In this document: one piece after another, positions 45,166 to 57,799 of the stretch
Position numbering within the stretch: the first letter of the stretch is position 1
How the letters are laid out: each line of letters opens with the position of its first letter
Source: Orientallactaga sibirica
Lineage: Eukaryota > Chordata > Mammalia > Rodentia > Dipodidae
Direction: 5' to 3'
NCBI GenBank assembly: GCA_036365145.1
Contig: JAEOAD010000018.1
Span: forward strand, 14,118,501-14,182,500
Length of the DNA stretch: 64,000 bases
Program-made: the position numbers and the translations under genes
The notes under the pieces: generated by a model
Seen by the model: only the letters and a program-made list of their open reading frames with translations
What the model was told of the DNA's origin: nothing
Databases searched by the model: none

Positions 45166-45834
45166 TTTTCAAAAATTAGGAGAGTATTAGTACCAAATAA
45201 TTGATGTATAGTTGGTGAACATTTTTTCCTGAAAATAAAGTCTATGGGATAACTTAGAGACAGATAGCTTTCTCTGGCTTGTGATAAATGAAGATCACAG
45301 AGATGTTCAAAGAATGAGGAAGATGGATTTAATGCATCATTATTGGCATGATAATACTCTATAAGAGAATGAGTGTAGGGGTTGAGATAGGCCCCAGTTG
45401 CAGGTCAGCAAAGACCTCAGACTTGTAACCACATCAGAAGATTGATTTCTTCTAATAATAAGTCTGAAGATGATTTGCCTTGGGATGGACTTCTTCCTCC
45501 AGTTCCAAGATAAGTCCCCAGTCCCGCTTTTGTATTGATTTTTGTCTTATGAATCTTGGACCATAGAAATCAGTGGGTTGTGATACACAGCTTTAAGAGC
45601 TTAAGTAATGGGTGTGCTGATAAGTCACTAAATTTATAGAAGGCTATTATTGATCAGTACAGAACATGAGAACAGTTTCTGCCTTTACGTGGTTTATAAT
45701 GGAAATAGTTGCTTCATAATTTTGTTTTAGTATGTAAATGGATAGAAATACAATTAGTTACTTGGCTATTATTAATAACAGGTAGCACATAACTTTGTGC
45801 AGCCATTTCTAAAAGTGCTTATATATATCTTGTC
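45166..45834. other. Unassigned sequence
   Basis: Nothing recognised. Confidence 0.35.
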
Positions 45835-45980
45835 TCTTAATCCCTGCTATGGCCCATGTAGTACAGTCCTATTATTATTTTCATCATAAAAACCAGGGCA
45901 GAGGCTCAAAGAAATTGACAATTTGTTGGTGATTGCAGAAGTAATAAATTCAGAGCTGAGATTAACAGCTTTTAGACTTT
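45835..45980 (+). repeat. MIR SINE fragment
   Basis: The core order is recognisable: 'cctattattattttcatcataaaaaccagggcagaggctcaaagaaattgac' (in two halves), then 'attcagagctgagattaac'. Ancient, with about 70% similarity to MIR from memory. Confidence 0.6.
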
Positions 45981-47584
45981 GAAATAAAACTACTGTTCTA
46001 AGATTGCAAATCCTCTTTAATAAGTAGCATAAAGAAAAATCAGTGGGTTTCTTGTGATGGAAGAGGACCTGAGGCTTCTATAAAAATGTGAGTTTTGAGT
46101 TGAGCTTTGATTGGTGGATAGTAATTATTTAGAAAAAAAAGGCTAAAAATATTTCAAAAGAACTTGAAGAATTCTTGTAAATTTGAGACTGACATTTATG
46201 ACAGCCTGTGCATACTAGAAAGATACATTTTTTTCATTTGACTTTACTTTTGAGAAGAGTTCAAGAACATCCTCAGATATGGCTAATGTTGATTGAGAAG
46301 TATTGGATGGCAATACTATAATAATGTTTTATAACAAATCACTTTGTATTTTGATGGTCTCACAGGAAAAGATAAAACAAAACAAAATAAAGCAACATTT
46401 TTCATTTCCCTTTAACTGAAGTTTTTAAATCTAGGGTCCATTGACCAAATTTAGCTTACTCAGAGTTTAAATAAAGTTTTATTCAACATACCAATACTCA
46501 TTTGTGTCCATATTGTTTCTGGTTGTTTCCACATTCTAATAGGAGAGTTGAGTAAGTGGGCAAAGACCTTATTGTCTACAAAGCCTACACATTTTCTACT
46601 TGGATATCTTCAGGGACTATTTGCTGATTTATGCCATAGAACAAAGGTGCTAACGTAGCCCCATCAATCATATTGTAGAACTACTTCAATGGCTCTGAAA
46701 GTACACAGAAGGTGAGATTGGGCACTTGCTTATATTGAGATTATTGTGACCTGTGGCCTGCTAAATTAATGTGAGGTTTACGTAGAGCGTAGAAGGTTTT
46801 GGAAGCACAATAGCATGGGTTCACGTTTCTATTCATAAATAAAAGTGCTAAAAAGTTCAAGGAGGTTAAATTTCTGAAAGCGTTCCTATTAGAAACTGGC
46901 ACACTTATTAAGTAGCATACAAATAAACCAACAAGAATTCTATAATTATTGATTAGCACATATGAATTTCATTATGAATTAGAAGAAGCACATAAAAGTG
47001 ACCAGAGGTCATTGCTAGTTTTTAAAACCAAGCGCATATTCTTGTTTGCATGTTTTAGACAGTTTTAAGTATTTCTCAGTGTTTAAAGTCTTTCAATGAA
47101 TTCTTTTAAATATGCACCATATAACTTTGCCAGCTGACTTTGCCTATATTGGGTAACATAGAAAGGGAATGAATATAGAAGCCACTTGAAAATCTTTGTG
47201 TCAAAGTAAGACATTTTTGTACAGAAAATGCGCATGTGTCTAGCCCAATGTGCTCCTATGTATTAAACCGCTTTTTCAATGGATGGAAAATGATAGGACT
47301 TTTAATCCGAGTAAAAATTCACCAATGAAAATAAACCTTATCTCTATTTCTAAATTTATATATTAATTAATGTTGTCACAGGTAGTGATATTTGTTCATT
47401 TTCATGTCTGGAACATATTCTATTGTGTAATCTGCAATTATTTTATATATTTATTGGCTTTTGGAAAATTTCCACAATTGCCAAAGAAGTTTTGATCATA
47501 CAGTTACGGTTGAATATATACTAACATTTTTAACCTTATTGAATACTTCAATTAAGTACATATATTTGCTGAATATCTCTGAAT
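45981..47584. other. Unique AT-rich sequence
   Basis: No repeat, exon or RNA gene recognised in 1.6 kb. Confidence 0.4.
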
Positions 47585-47653
47585 TGAATTATATTTCTTT
47601 TTTTACTTGAGATATTTTATTTATTTGAGAGAGAGATACAGAAGTAGGCAGAA

Positions 47654-47685
<32 letters not shown>

Positions 47686-47846
47686 AAGAATGGGCACACA
47701 GAGCCTTCAGCCACTGCAAAGGAACTCCAGATGCATGCACCCCCTTGTGCATCTGGCTTATGTGGGTACTGGGGAATCAAGCCTCGGACTGGGGTTCTTA
47801 GGCTTCATAGGCAAGCCATCTCTCCAGCCCTGAATTATCCTTCTTT
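47585..47846 (-). repeat. tRNA-derived SINE with target duplication
   Basis: TGAATTATATTTCTTT (47585-47600) and TGAATTATCCTTCTTT (47831-47846) flank the element. About 17 bp of the head just after CTGGAGAGATGG, including the A-box part, is deleted (plus strand reads 'ataggcaagccatctctcc'). Confidence 0.9.
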
Positions 47847-48419
47847 AATAAATTATTTTTTTGCTCACACATAACAGACTGATTCATGTGAGACTGTTAT
47901 CAGTAGTAAATTTAACATCTGTTTTCACAGAATTACTGAATCTCTTAGGAAAACAAATGATCATCCATAGAATTGATCTGATATATCTGTTATGTCTCTA
48001 ACACTGTCACAAAACAACTTGATTCAATTTAATTACCTGTAGATAAAATAAATGCAACACTGGAAGAAGATGCTACTTTGATTTTTTATAGAGTTCTAAT
48101 TTTTTAAATGTTAGCTGGAATACAGCTACTACAACTTTGTCTCTAGGGTGCCACTTATGCTCCCCCAAACCACTGATTTTTTCATTTAATTCTGCACATG
48201 GTTCTGAAAGTAATGGATGGCAGTCATTATGACTCTGGAAAAAATATAACTTTTACTCTGTTTTGATACTGAATGATTGCTTCTTGATTCTTTAGAATTA
48301 TAAAAATATAACATTGATATAATCCAATCTGGTTCCAACCCTTTTAATTGTTATTACTCATTAAATTAAATAAAAATAATGGCAAATGGACACAAAACCA
48401 TCAACAAATATATCTTAGA

Positions 48420-49043
48420 TACTTTTATTGATAATTTTAATACATGAACAGATTATAACATGATCATATTCCCCTCATTTACCATCTGTGTCCCCCTTCT
48501 GACTCCTGTATTCCTCTGAGTCCCTAATCTTTCTATTTTCCTTCTGTTTTGATGTTTCATTTATTTTGAACTCCTCTGGCCTCTATGGTAAAATGTTGAT
48601 GGGCTCAATATTGTGCAGGTCTTATGGGGGTAATGACCTTTATTTAAAATCATGAATATACTGGTCAGTTCCTGTCTGGAGGACAGTGCCCAAAGCACTC
48701 CTCCCCACCCTGTGGCTCTTATGCTTTCCATTCCCTCCTCCATTCTGATCTCTGAGCTTTGAGGACAGGAGGGATGTCTCATTTAGCAATGAGCTCTCAG
48801 CAGCTTCTTAGGAAGTTTTAGTCTCCTCAGAGTTTGCCATGTCCACAGAGAAGCTTCTCTGGAAAGGGGTGAGAGGACTAATATTTTTTTCCCCAACTCC
48901 TCTTCAATGTTCCCTGAACCCTGGTGTGTGATAGGAATGCCTCATCCAGTGCTAGGCAATGACTGTCTCTTCTTCTCCTAACCTTGATGAATCTTGGTTC
49001 TCTCTGGGATTCATTCCCATTTACAAAAAGAAGCTTCTCTAAC

Positions 49044-49084
<41 letters not shown>

Positions 49085-49645
49085 AATCTGTGCATAAAAT
49101 CATGAAAACTTGCAAGGAAATGGATTCCTCTGTTCCCCCCTCCCCTTCTCTTCACTCCATGAAGCAGACTTAAAATCCTATTGATGAGAAGCTGGTTACT
49201 TCTATATCTGACCTGCCACTATTGTACCAGTGAATATATTATACCTGGTTAGTCAGTTGTGTAGCTTGAAGGATTCACTACTGATTTACACTATTCCTGA
49301 CTTTCCTCCCCAAGCAACCTGCCTAGCCCTTTCCAGCACTATGTCTGTTAGCAAACAGGAAGGAAGCTTATAGCTCATTTTTTCCAAAATGAATTCTCAG
49401 TATCCTATGACTAAAGCATGTGACGTCTTCAGCAATAAGGTCTTACCATCTAGTTATGGTGGGAAACCAAGAACATTGGCAATAACCTGTGTTGTTATTT
49501 TTTGCGGGGAGTGTGGTCATGGACTTCCCTGACAAATGACTCACTGGGGGTTGTCTCACCCTTTGCACTGGGATTTACTTGCAATCACTATAAGCTTCTG
49601 GGCATAGCATTCTACATCACAGCTGGTACTTTTGTCTAAATACTA
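48420..49645 (-). mobile_element. R1 repeat, minus strand
   Basis: Long copy: 'gggctcaatattgtgcaggtc', 'cctgtctggaggacag', 'gagaagcttctct' (twice), 'agcaataaggtcttaccatc', 'ttccctgacaaatgactc'. A 30-A homopolymer at 49051-49080 interrupts it. Confidence 0.65.
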
Positions 49646-50304
49646 TTTTTTAAATACATTTTAATTATCTAACAAAGAAATAGGGTTCCATGTAACTGTT
49701 TCATAATATTTTTAGTATTAGGTATTTCTCCCTCATCCTACCATTCCTCTACCTTGGGACTCACTTAGACTGTACCATCCCCTGTATTATGTTTTTCTAT
49801 GTATCTGTCCATTATCCCCTCTCCTAATCTTTTACCATTTCTCCTCCCTGTGGCCTCCTTCCAGTTTCCTGTGTTCCACTATTGACTCTTACTCCATCTT
49901 ATATACAGTTGTAATAATTCTAAGTTAGGTTCCACATATGAGAGAGAATAGGTGGCATTTGTCTTTCTACAGTTAAGTTTCCCCAGTTTGTAATAATATT
50001 TTCCAGATCCATCCACTTTCGTGTGAGCTTTTTAATTCAATAAAACAATAAAACAAACCTTATTGTATCTATGTATGACATCTTTTATTATCTATTCATC
50101 AGTTGGCCACCTAGGCTAATTCCATTTCCTAGCTATTGTGAATAAAGCAGCACCAAACATGGATAGTATGGATTTCTTAGGGTATGTAGATGCCCAAGAT
50201 TGGCATATGGTACACCTTTTAGGTTTTTGAGAAATGGCTATAGTGATTTCCATAGTGGCTGTATCACTTTATACTTTCACATAGTCACCAGCATATGTTG
50301 TTAT
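49646..50304 (-). mobile_element. Old L1 3' region, minus strand
   Basis: Reverse complement of L1 3' sequence: 'aggttccacatatgagagag', 'catttgtctttctacagttaag', 'tttcctagctattgtgaataaagc' and 'ttccatagtggctgtatcac'. The T-rich 3' edge is at 49645-49660. Confidence 0.75.
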
Positions 50305-52335
50305 TGGATTTTTTAAAAGAAGATACTTTGTGTGGATACATCATATATTGGTACCATGTTTACACTCCTCCCTGTCCCCATTCTGCTGGGGGGGCTCCTC
50401 AGTGGGGTTTCTGGTATTCCCCATGGTGTTGTGGGTTATGTATTGTGGGAGCAGCAGTTAGTTATTGTGGGGAGGCAATGCCTTTGGGCATGACATCTCA
50501 ACTTGTGGCTCTTAAATCTTTCTGCCCCTTCTTCCACAAAATTCCCTGAGCCTTGGTGGTTGTGTTTTAAATCTACTTCCTTGATGAACACTTGGGAGAC
50601 TCTGGATTTCTGCTTTGGTATGTGTTGAGTATCTTCAGCATCTCTCTCTTTCACCCTGGTGCTGGTTGTCAGGCTTGCCATGGAAGCAGTACTCTTGCTC
50701 ATCTGCCCAATTCATCTGTGGTTTCAGCTGTGGCTTGGCTGAAATGGAAGAGGTGGTTTTTCTCCTCAGGTCTCATTACTTTCTGAAAAAGCACAAACAG
50801 ATTCTCCAATAGAGACTGAAGTCAGCATAGGTTAAATTGGATAAGTGTTATTAATTTAGGGAGAATTATATGGGTGCAGCCCCTCTTTTAGCCAAACACT
50901 AGTGGGAGCTTGATATTGGAGAGCATAATCTTTGTCTCCATAGGATTCTGACCTGGTTCCCAGTTCCAGATGTGGATTCATTTCCACTGAGCAGATCTCT
51001 TGGTCAATCAGAAAGTCATTGGTTACCCACCAAGGCTGTGTGCCACCATTGCACTGGTATGTACTTCTTGTCAGGCTGGTTGTTTCTGAGCAGCTTGCTC
51101 ACAACGTTGTTGGCAATTTTCTCCCAGTAGCTCATGTAGCATTTTCTAGCACTGCATGGGCTAACTGTCTGGGAACTGGCTGTCTTTTAGATTCCAGCCA
51201 CATCTTTCCATGTTCTGTGTAAGCAGCATATGATGTTTTTAGCAACATGGTTTTACCTTTTACCTCAGGCAGGTAGTCAAGAGCTTTAACAGATGCCTGT
51301 CTTGTTTTGGGGAACTTGTACTTCTCTCAGATCAACAGATCAATGTGGGCAGCACTGATTTCTGGTAGTGGGAGCTATAAGTCAGAGAGAAAATGTTTTA
51401 AGGTTAGGTTTTTAACCCACCCTCTACAGGGCCCTTCTTTACAAATGCTTCCTCTATACTCCTGTTGATGGTTAAACCTTTTAGTTTACCTCCAAGGAGA
51501 GAGGTTTCTATGATACCAGTTCATTTGGGGTTTAGTTTTGGGTTTATTGCCTCTCATCCTCCCATTCCGCTGCCCTCAAACCATTCCTTCCCTATTGTCC
51601 GGGCCTCAAGTTCCCTATCAAGTATGTGCCTCTATTTAGTTCCATCTTGCTATCATATATTTACTTGGTTGTGCTTGCTTGGAGGTCTTCAAGAGTTTGT
51701 GTCCTCTTTGGAGTCATTTAGGTATCTATTGAGTTCTTTCATTTGATTGAGTTCTCTTGTATTTCATCCATTCATTTATTCACATACTCTTTAAGTTTAT
51801 TGTACATATTTGTCGTAATGTGTGTTTTGGAATACTTGGTCTGGAATTTTCTCTTAGTAGTTCTTGTTGGAGGCTCCTACTCTGGGGCTAGGCATTCTTA
51901 GTGGGAATGTGCTTCCTTATTTATTCTTAGTAAATTTGCATTAGGGTTTATCTACACAAGTATATTCCCTTTGACTTGTTTAAAATGTAGCAACAGTATA
52001 TCCACTGGGGACATTTAGCTGGGTTTTGGGGAAGAAGTGATTGGCAACTCACTTGCTTGCTTCAGGTGCTTCACTGTCTGCCAATGAGAACACATGGCTG
52101 GGTTGAGGGAAGTGAAATATCAGCCAGGGTTGCTCCCATGGTGGGCATGCACTTAGTTGAGTTAGGGATCCCACTGCAAAATCGCTGGTCTTGAGCTGGG
52201 GCAGGACTGCTCCCTTAGCAATCTGTCTGGGTTGTGGCAGAGTGAGGAGCTGAAAGAAACTCATTGGGCTGAGGCTGGGGCTGCTCCTGATTGGATATGC
52301 AGCTGGATTTGGAGGCTACAACACATACTTCTTAT
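50305..52335 (-). mobile_element. R1 element with upstream region, minus strand
   Basis: 50305-51430 is R1 3' section in reverse. 51430-51850 read on the minus strand has ORF1-like A-rich coding texture (RELNQMKELNRYLNDSKED). 51890-52330 is a GC-rich block like 42891-43735. If these belong together, the element runs GC-rich 5' region, ORF1-like part, then 3' region, without ORF2. The junctions are my inference. Confidence 0.5.
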
Positions 52336-52337
52336 GG

Positions 52338-52383
52338 CTTCTTCACAGGCAAGTGCTTAACCACTAAGCCATCTCTCCAGCCC
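52338..52383 (-). repeat. tRNA-SINE head fragment
   Basis: Only about 45 bp of the minus-strand head is present ('ttcacaggcaagtgcttaaccactaagccatc' region), with no body or tail. Confidence 0.8.
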
Positions 52384-52539
52384 CATCGTGATGGTTTTTG
52401 TTAACACTTTAGTTATTCACATGCTGATCATGACCCTTAAAGTTTAGGTCATCTTTAAAAAGTTTCATACTTTCTCTACAACATGGCCCCTGGATTCACA
52501 CTAGAATTGCCCTCTATATTCTGCATTTGGTAATACAAT

Positions 52540-52546
52540 TTTTTTT

Positions 52547-52581
<35 letters not shown>

Positions 52582-52787
52582 CAGAGGGAGACAGAGAATG
52601 GGCACCCACCAGCAGCCTCCCAGCTGCTGTGAATGGACTCCAGATGTGTGTGCCCTCTTGTGGGCAAGTGCAGCATTGTGCCCTTGCATCACTTTGCATC
52701 TGGCTAAATGTGGGACCTGGAGATTGGAACCGGGGTTCTTAGGCTTAGCAGGCAGGCACCTAAACCACTAAACCATCTCTCCATCCC
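52540..52787 (-). repeat. tRNA-derived SINE (subfamily B)
   Basis: Minus-strand head at 52787, AG tract at 52548-52590. GTGCCCTCTTGTGG at 52650-52663 is one base from the reversed CTCF core, as in the other two subfamily B copies. Confidence 0.9.
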
Positions 52788-53254
52788 ATAAGCTTTGTTT
52801 TTAACTAGTCTGGAAGAAATAATCTAGATTGAAATAAAATAAATATATTTTAATTTTTTATGCTTATGACAATAACTACCTCTAAAGATTGATCTAATAA
52901 AATAAATATATGGGGAAATAGGGAGGAGTGAGGGATATAACTTGAGTTCTGCTTGCTGTGCTGCCCAATGTTCTGTGCAGCTGTGGATAAAGCATTGTCC
53001 TGGAGATTCATTGTTCTATAGTCAGGTGAATTGGCTTGGATAATCATCAATTTTCCTTTTAGATTTAGGATTCTATCTCACAAAATAGGCTCAGTAAGAG
53101 TAAGAAGCCAATTATGCACACATCTTAGTCTTCCTTTGGCTAGATGCTGGTCTATTCTTGTTGAATCTCCAATAATGTTAAGGAAATGACGGAGGATATT
53201 TGTATCAGACACAAAGGTCCTGGGTGGTTTTGGTATTTTTCTTTCTTTTCTTTT

Positions 53255-53460
53255 AAAAAAATCTATTTATTTGAGTGATAGAGAGAGACAGAAAAGAGAA
53301 GGAGTGAGAATGGGCATACCAGGGCTTCCTGATGTTGTAACCAAAATGCAGATGCATGTGCTACTTTGTGCAACTGACTTTACAGGTACTTGAGAACTGA
53401 ACCCAGGCCATCAGGCTTTGCAAGCAAGCACCTTTAACCACTGAGTCATTGCTCCACTCC
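53255..53460 (-). repeat. tRNA-derived SINE, old
   Basis: All blocks are present but diverged ('gggcataccagggcttcctg', 'gcaagcacctttaaccactgagtcattgctcc'). Confidence 0.8.
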
Positions 53461-53513
53461 CTATTGTGCTACTTTTCTAAAAGCAGGACTTAAGTGATGA
53501 AATTACTCATTAC

Positions 53514-53515
<2 letters not shown>

Positions 53516-53561
<46 letters not shown>
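53516..53561. repeat. (TG)n microsatellite
   Basis: A pure TG run of about 46 bp. Any frame through it reads as alternating Cys-Val and is an artefact. Confidence 0.97.
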
Positions 53562-53564
<3 letters not shown>

Positions 53565-54534
53565 GGAGATTTTGAGTCCACACATGCCAACACCATGGAG
53601 AGGAGAAAAGTAGTTTGGTTCATTCTTTGGGTGAATAAAGATCAGATATACCCTTGTGTATACCTAATTCCAGAGCCTGAGGTTTTGAACTTCCAGCAAT
53701 TGCAGTGAACTTAAAGGTGGTTCTTAAAAGACATCGCTTAACCTCTCAAATTGGCTTTATTTGAAAAATTGTCCATTATGGATGCAGCCCTCATAATATC
53801 TTCATTTCAGATTTCTGATATCTAGAACTGATTGAGAATTGATTGCTATTGTTTTAAGTCATGAAATTTGTGTGCTTCATTGTGATGGGCCCAGGAGACT
53901 AATCTAACTTCCAGTCTACCAGCTCTACAGAATTATAAACTTTTCCTCAATTGTGACAGCATGCCTTGAGCCTAGATATATTACTGACGATGAAGTTTGT
54001 TCTCCAGGCCTTTTAGTTGCCTATAGCCCTCAGGAAACTGTACTTTGAGAATGACTACCCCATACAAAGTCAGCATGGCTACACATGTGCTACAGTGACT
54101 GTGGTCATCCACACAATTGGTATCTGTCCACTGCTGTCATGATTATTGTTGCTCAGAAATGATTAAATCTTGTCATGGTTCAATGAAATTCATACTTGAA
54201 CTTTAAATAAGATGAAAAGTCTCAAGAGCCAGTCAGTACTTATGTGCCTGCTCCTTTCTTGTCATCTGAAAGGGGGATCGTACTTCCTTGCAGGAGAATG
54301 AAAAGATTATGGCTGAAATTTAGGTGAATGCTGCTTTTACTCAGAGATTTGATGTTCTGTTATTGTTATTATTTGGTTTTGTCATAGAATTTGGTTCTTT
54401 GTGGTATAATCATTTCTACACATTTACTCTTTGTTTAAATGTGACCTTTGTCCTTTTTTATAATGTAAGAAGTCAAGCATCTGGATTTGTGATTGCTTTG
54501 AGAATCTAACAAAATGCTCAAAGTATAAACATGA

Positions 54535-54536
<2 letters not shown>
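53562..54536. other. Unique sequence
   Basis: No repeat or exon recognised. Confidence 0.4.

Positions 54537-54571
<35 letters not shown>
54535..54571. repeat. (AC)n microsatellite
   Basis: A pure AC run. Confidence 0.97.
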
Positions 54572-54573
<2 letters not shown>

Positions 54574-55249
54574 CTCTAAAGAATAACTCCCTAGTTTTTA
54601 AAAAGAAACTGGAAATTATACATATCTAAAGAAATAGTTAAGAATGACAAGGTACCTAAAACAGGCCTTAGCACAGACAAGTGTAACCAATATTGCTTGT
54701 ATTGCTACTAGTAAATTTTGATAGATTTTTTCTTTTAATCTCATTTGTTTTATGTGTTTCTGTAAGAACACATTTTTCATAAACAACTTTTTAGCAAGAA
54801 GTTATTCTAGAGGATTCTATATGTGTTAATATACTGTCAGGAATTTTAAGGTGATCATTTAGAAAATATGTACAAACATGTTTTGATGAAGTGACCATAT
54901 AGACAATAGTCTATATATGAAAGGATAAAGTATATATGACTCATTAATAATGTTTCTTTCATCTATGCTTTATTCAATCATAAATAAATTCATTTTATTC
55001 TCAGGGGACTCTATGAAAATGATATGGGAGGTTCTGAATAGAGGGTTATTATTAAGGAAATAAAGATTGTTTTTATTCTTTTTGCCTTGATTTTGTGGAG
55101 ACAATAAGCAAATAAAACTAGTTGAGGATATGAAAGCCCATTTTTTTTCTTACCCTTCTTACTCAAGCTTCCTTTTCTAGGCAGCATTGCTGAAGTCCCT
55201 TTTAATTCTATGAGGACCTTTATTCACAAGTGTCTGGAAAATTATTTTT
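54572..55249. other. Unique AT-rich sequence
   Basis: Nothing recognised. Confidence 0.4.
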
Positions 55250-55786
55250 TGGTGAACTACATGCATTTCTTGCTTTATTAGGTGATGCACATTCAGAATA
55301 TTCTATCAGAGTAGCAACTATTATAGTTGAGCTATCTACTGGTGCAGATTGGATATGAACCTAAGTTTATGTCATGTCTTTTCATGAACTTAGTAGCTCA
55401 TTTCTTTATAACCCCAAGTAGCATTCAATTCTGGGTATATCCATTCCCTCCATGAAGGACAGACTGGTTGCTTCCTCGCTTGGCCATGATGACTCAAGAC
55501 GGCTGTAAGTCTTTTTGTAAGTGTTTTGGTGGATGCGGACTTTCAGCTCATTAGGGTAAGTAAGCACTATGATCACTGCATCATATGCTGAAGGATGCTC
55601 AGCTTTGCAAGAGGCTCTTAAACTGTCACTCAAGGTTAGTGGCACCATTTTGTGTCCCCACTTTTTGTGAAGAAGGGTGTCTTTGGCTCCACATCCTTGC
55701 AGAATTGTCAATGCCATTCTCATAGGACTATAGTGGATTATATTTGTTGGTTCAAACTGAAATTTCCGATGACCTTTCATGTGCAT
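55250..55786 (-). pseudogene. Probable retrocopy (processed pseudogene), parent unidentified
   Basis: On the minus strand an open frame of 126 codons runs from 55786 to a TAA at 55406. It has a balanced, protein-like composition with no repeat texture. Segments include HRKFQFEPTNIIHYSPMRMA, CKAEHPSAYDAVIIVLTYPN and SLSFMEGMDIPRIE. Downstream is about 130 bp of UTR-like sequence, then CACCTAATAAAGCAAG near 55277-55292 as a polyadenylation signal, and an A-rich AAAAAATAA about 20 bp later at 55241-55249. An intronless frame with 3' UTR, AATAAA and A-rich end suggests an L1-mobilised copy of a cellular mRNA, 5'-truncated or starting where an old antisense L1 begins. I do not recognise the parent protein. 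Alternatively it is a terminal exon of a real gene. Confidence 0.35.
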
Positions 55787-55789
55787 CTT

Positions 55790-57210
55790 CTGATAGGCTT
55801 ATTTTCACCTGTACATGCTTTCTGATGAAGTATCTCTTCAAGTGTTTGGCTCACATTTTAATCAGATTGTTTAGTTTTTTATTTGTGAATTCTAAAATCT
55901 TTATACCTTTGGGGTAATCAACCATAATCTGTTATATTTCTCTTTTTATTTTTTTTGCAAATATTGCTTTCCAAGCTGGTCTTTTTGTTATTATGATAAT
56001 ATCTTTCCTAGATCATATGTCCTGAAAGCCAGTTTATCATTTTTCCCCATGGGTATTTTGATCTTGTAAATTATCACCAAATCCGAGGACATGTGGAATT
56101 TTTTGCATATTTCTCTCATATGTGTCATCGACTTTCCTTTGTATATAATTATATACTCTACTCAAGTTTGTGAGTCAATGTTTTGAAAAGGGTAAAGTTT
56201 ATGTAAAGGTGAAATTTTATTTTTCACATTGATACTCAGTTGTTCAAGCACTACTTGATGAAAAGTTTCAGTACTTCATTGTACTGCCTTTGTTGTACTC
56301 TGTTCTATTGATCTACTTATTCTTTTCCTAATACTAAGTCAATGAGTTTCCATTTATAGGAAGTTTTAAAGTCAGTTATTTCCATCCTTCCAACTTCATC
56401 AGTATTATATTGGTTACTCTAGTCTTTTGCCTCTCCACATGAAAAACTTAGAACCAATTTGTTGTTATGTACAAAGCAACTTAGACAATTTTAAGACTTG
56501 TTAAACCTATGTGTCAGTTTGAGAAGTGACATGTTTATAATTTGAGTTTTCTTCTCCATAAATGTAAGATGTTTCTCAATTTAATTTTCCTGGTTTGATT
56601 TTGTTTGTCATGCAGGTTTTCATACATATCACATAAGTTTTTAGCATTACATGTAAAGATTTGATTTTTGTATATTATGTATTAATATGTTTTTTTTTTT
56701 AGTTTAAATTTCTAGCTAGCATAGAAGCCAAATTTTGTATAGTAAATGTGTATCTTTCAACTTAATTATAATTGTTTATTAGTTCTGGAATATTTTTGTC
56801 AAATATTTTTAATTTTCTAGATACCCAACCACATTATAGGTAAACATTTTTTTACCTATATATTTTTTCCCAGTTTGTATACCTTGAATTTCCTTTTCTT
56901 GTTCCATTGCATGAAGTAGAGCTTTTGAGCTTGGTATTGATCAGTTCTGTAATCACCACTGTTACCTTTCCCCTATTCTCAACAGGAAAGGTCTATGTTC
57001 ACCATTAAATATGAAACCAACTGTAGGACTTGGTGGAGGTTCTTCATCAAATTAAAAGTTACCTTCAGTTCTGAGTTTGCAGAGAAATATTTATCATGAA
57101 TAATTATAGATGTCTTTCAATGTTTCCTTTAAATCTATTAATAGGATAAGATTTCGATGTATTGGTCTATAGCCTATTAATTTTTGAAATGGGCTTATTT
57201 GGGAGAATGG
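55790..57210 (-). mobile_element. Old L1 ORF2 C-terminal half, minus strand
   Basis: Reverse complement landmarks in order: 'gaagtatctcttcaagtgtttgg', 'gattgtttagttttttatttg', 'caaatccgaggacatg', 'cagttgttcaagcactacttg', 'ttctattgatctacttattc', 'ttgttccattgcatgaagtag' and 'accattaaatatgaaacc'. This order matches L1M-type elements from memory. Heavily mutated. Confidence 0.75.
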
Positions 57211-57601
57211 CTGATGTTGGAACTGGGTAACTCAATTTATAAGGGAGAAATAAAAAGCTTGACTTTTCACAATGCCTTCTTCAGTGCAACCGTATTGTAA
57301 TAAAGCTGATATTGTCAAAACTATTTGCTCTTCTTTACCACTCCTCAATTGTGTTGGACCTAGTAAAATAGTAAGTTTAATGTTTCTGTCATGTAAATAG
57401 AGCCCTTAGAATTTCTGATAAAAATGGTATCCACATTATGAGCATTTTTGTACTAAGAGATTCTATTCAATAAAAGCAACTGTAATAATAGATAAATAGT
57501 AAATAACCAGTAGTTATTTTCTTCTTTCTTCCTCTTCCTCCATTTTTTCTTCTGCTTCATATTTGGATTAGTTGGACTTTTCTAAAACTTATACTGCATT
57601 C
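57211..57601. other. Unassigned sequence
   Basis: Nothing recognised. Confidence 0.35.
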
Positions 57602-57799
57602 AAGAATTATGTTACATGGCCAGCCATGGTGGTGCACGCCTTTAATCCCAGCACTCAGGAGGCAGAGGTAGGAGGATTGCTGTGAGCTCGAGGCCACCCT
57701 GAGACTCCATAGTAAAATCCAGGTCAGCCTGAGCTAGAGTGAGACCCTACCTTGAAAAACAAAACAAAACAACAACAACAAAAAAGAATTATGTCACAT
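57602..57799 (+). repeat. B1 SINE with 16-bp target duplication
   Basis: AAGAATTATGTTACAT (57602-57617) and AAGAATTATGTCACAT (57784-57799) flank a full-length B1 with an (AAC)n tail at 57758-57783. Confidence 0.95.

Noticed and set aside
53517..53708. Cys-Val repeat protein
   Set aside because: It is the translation of a (TG)n microsatellite.
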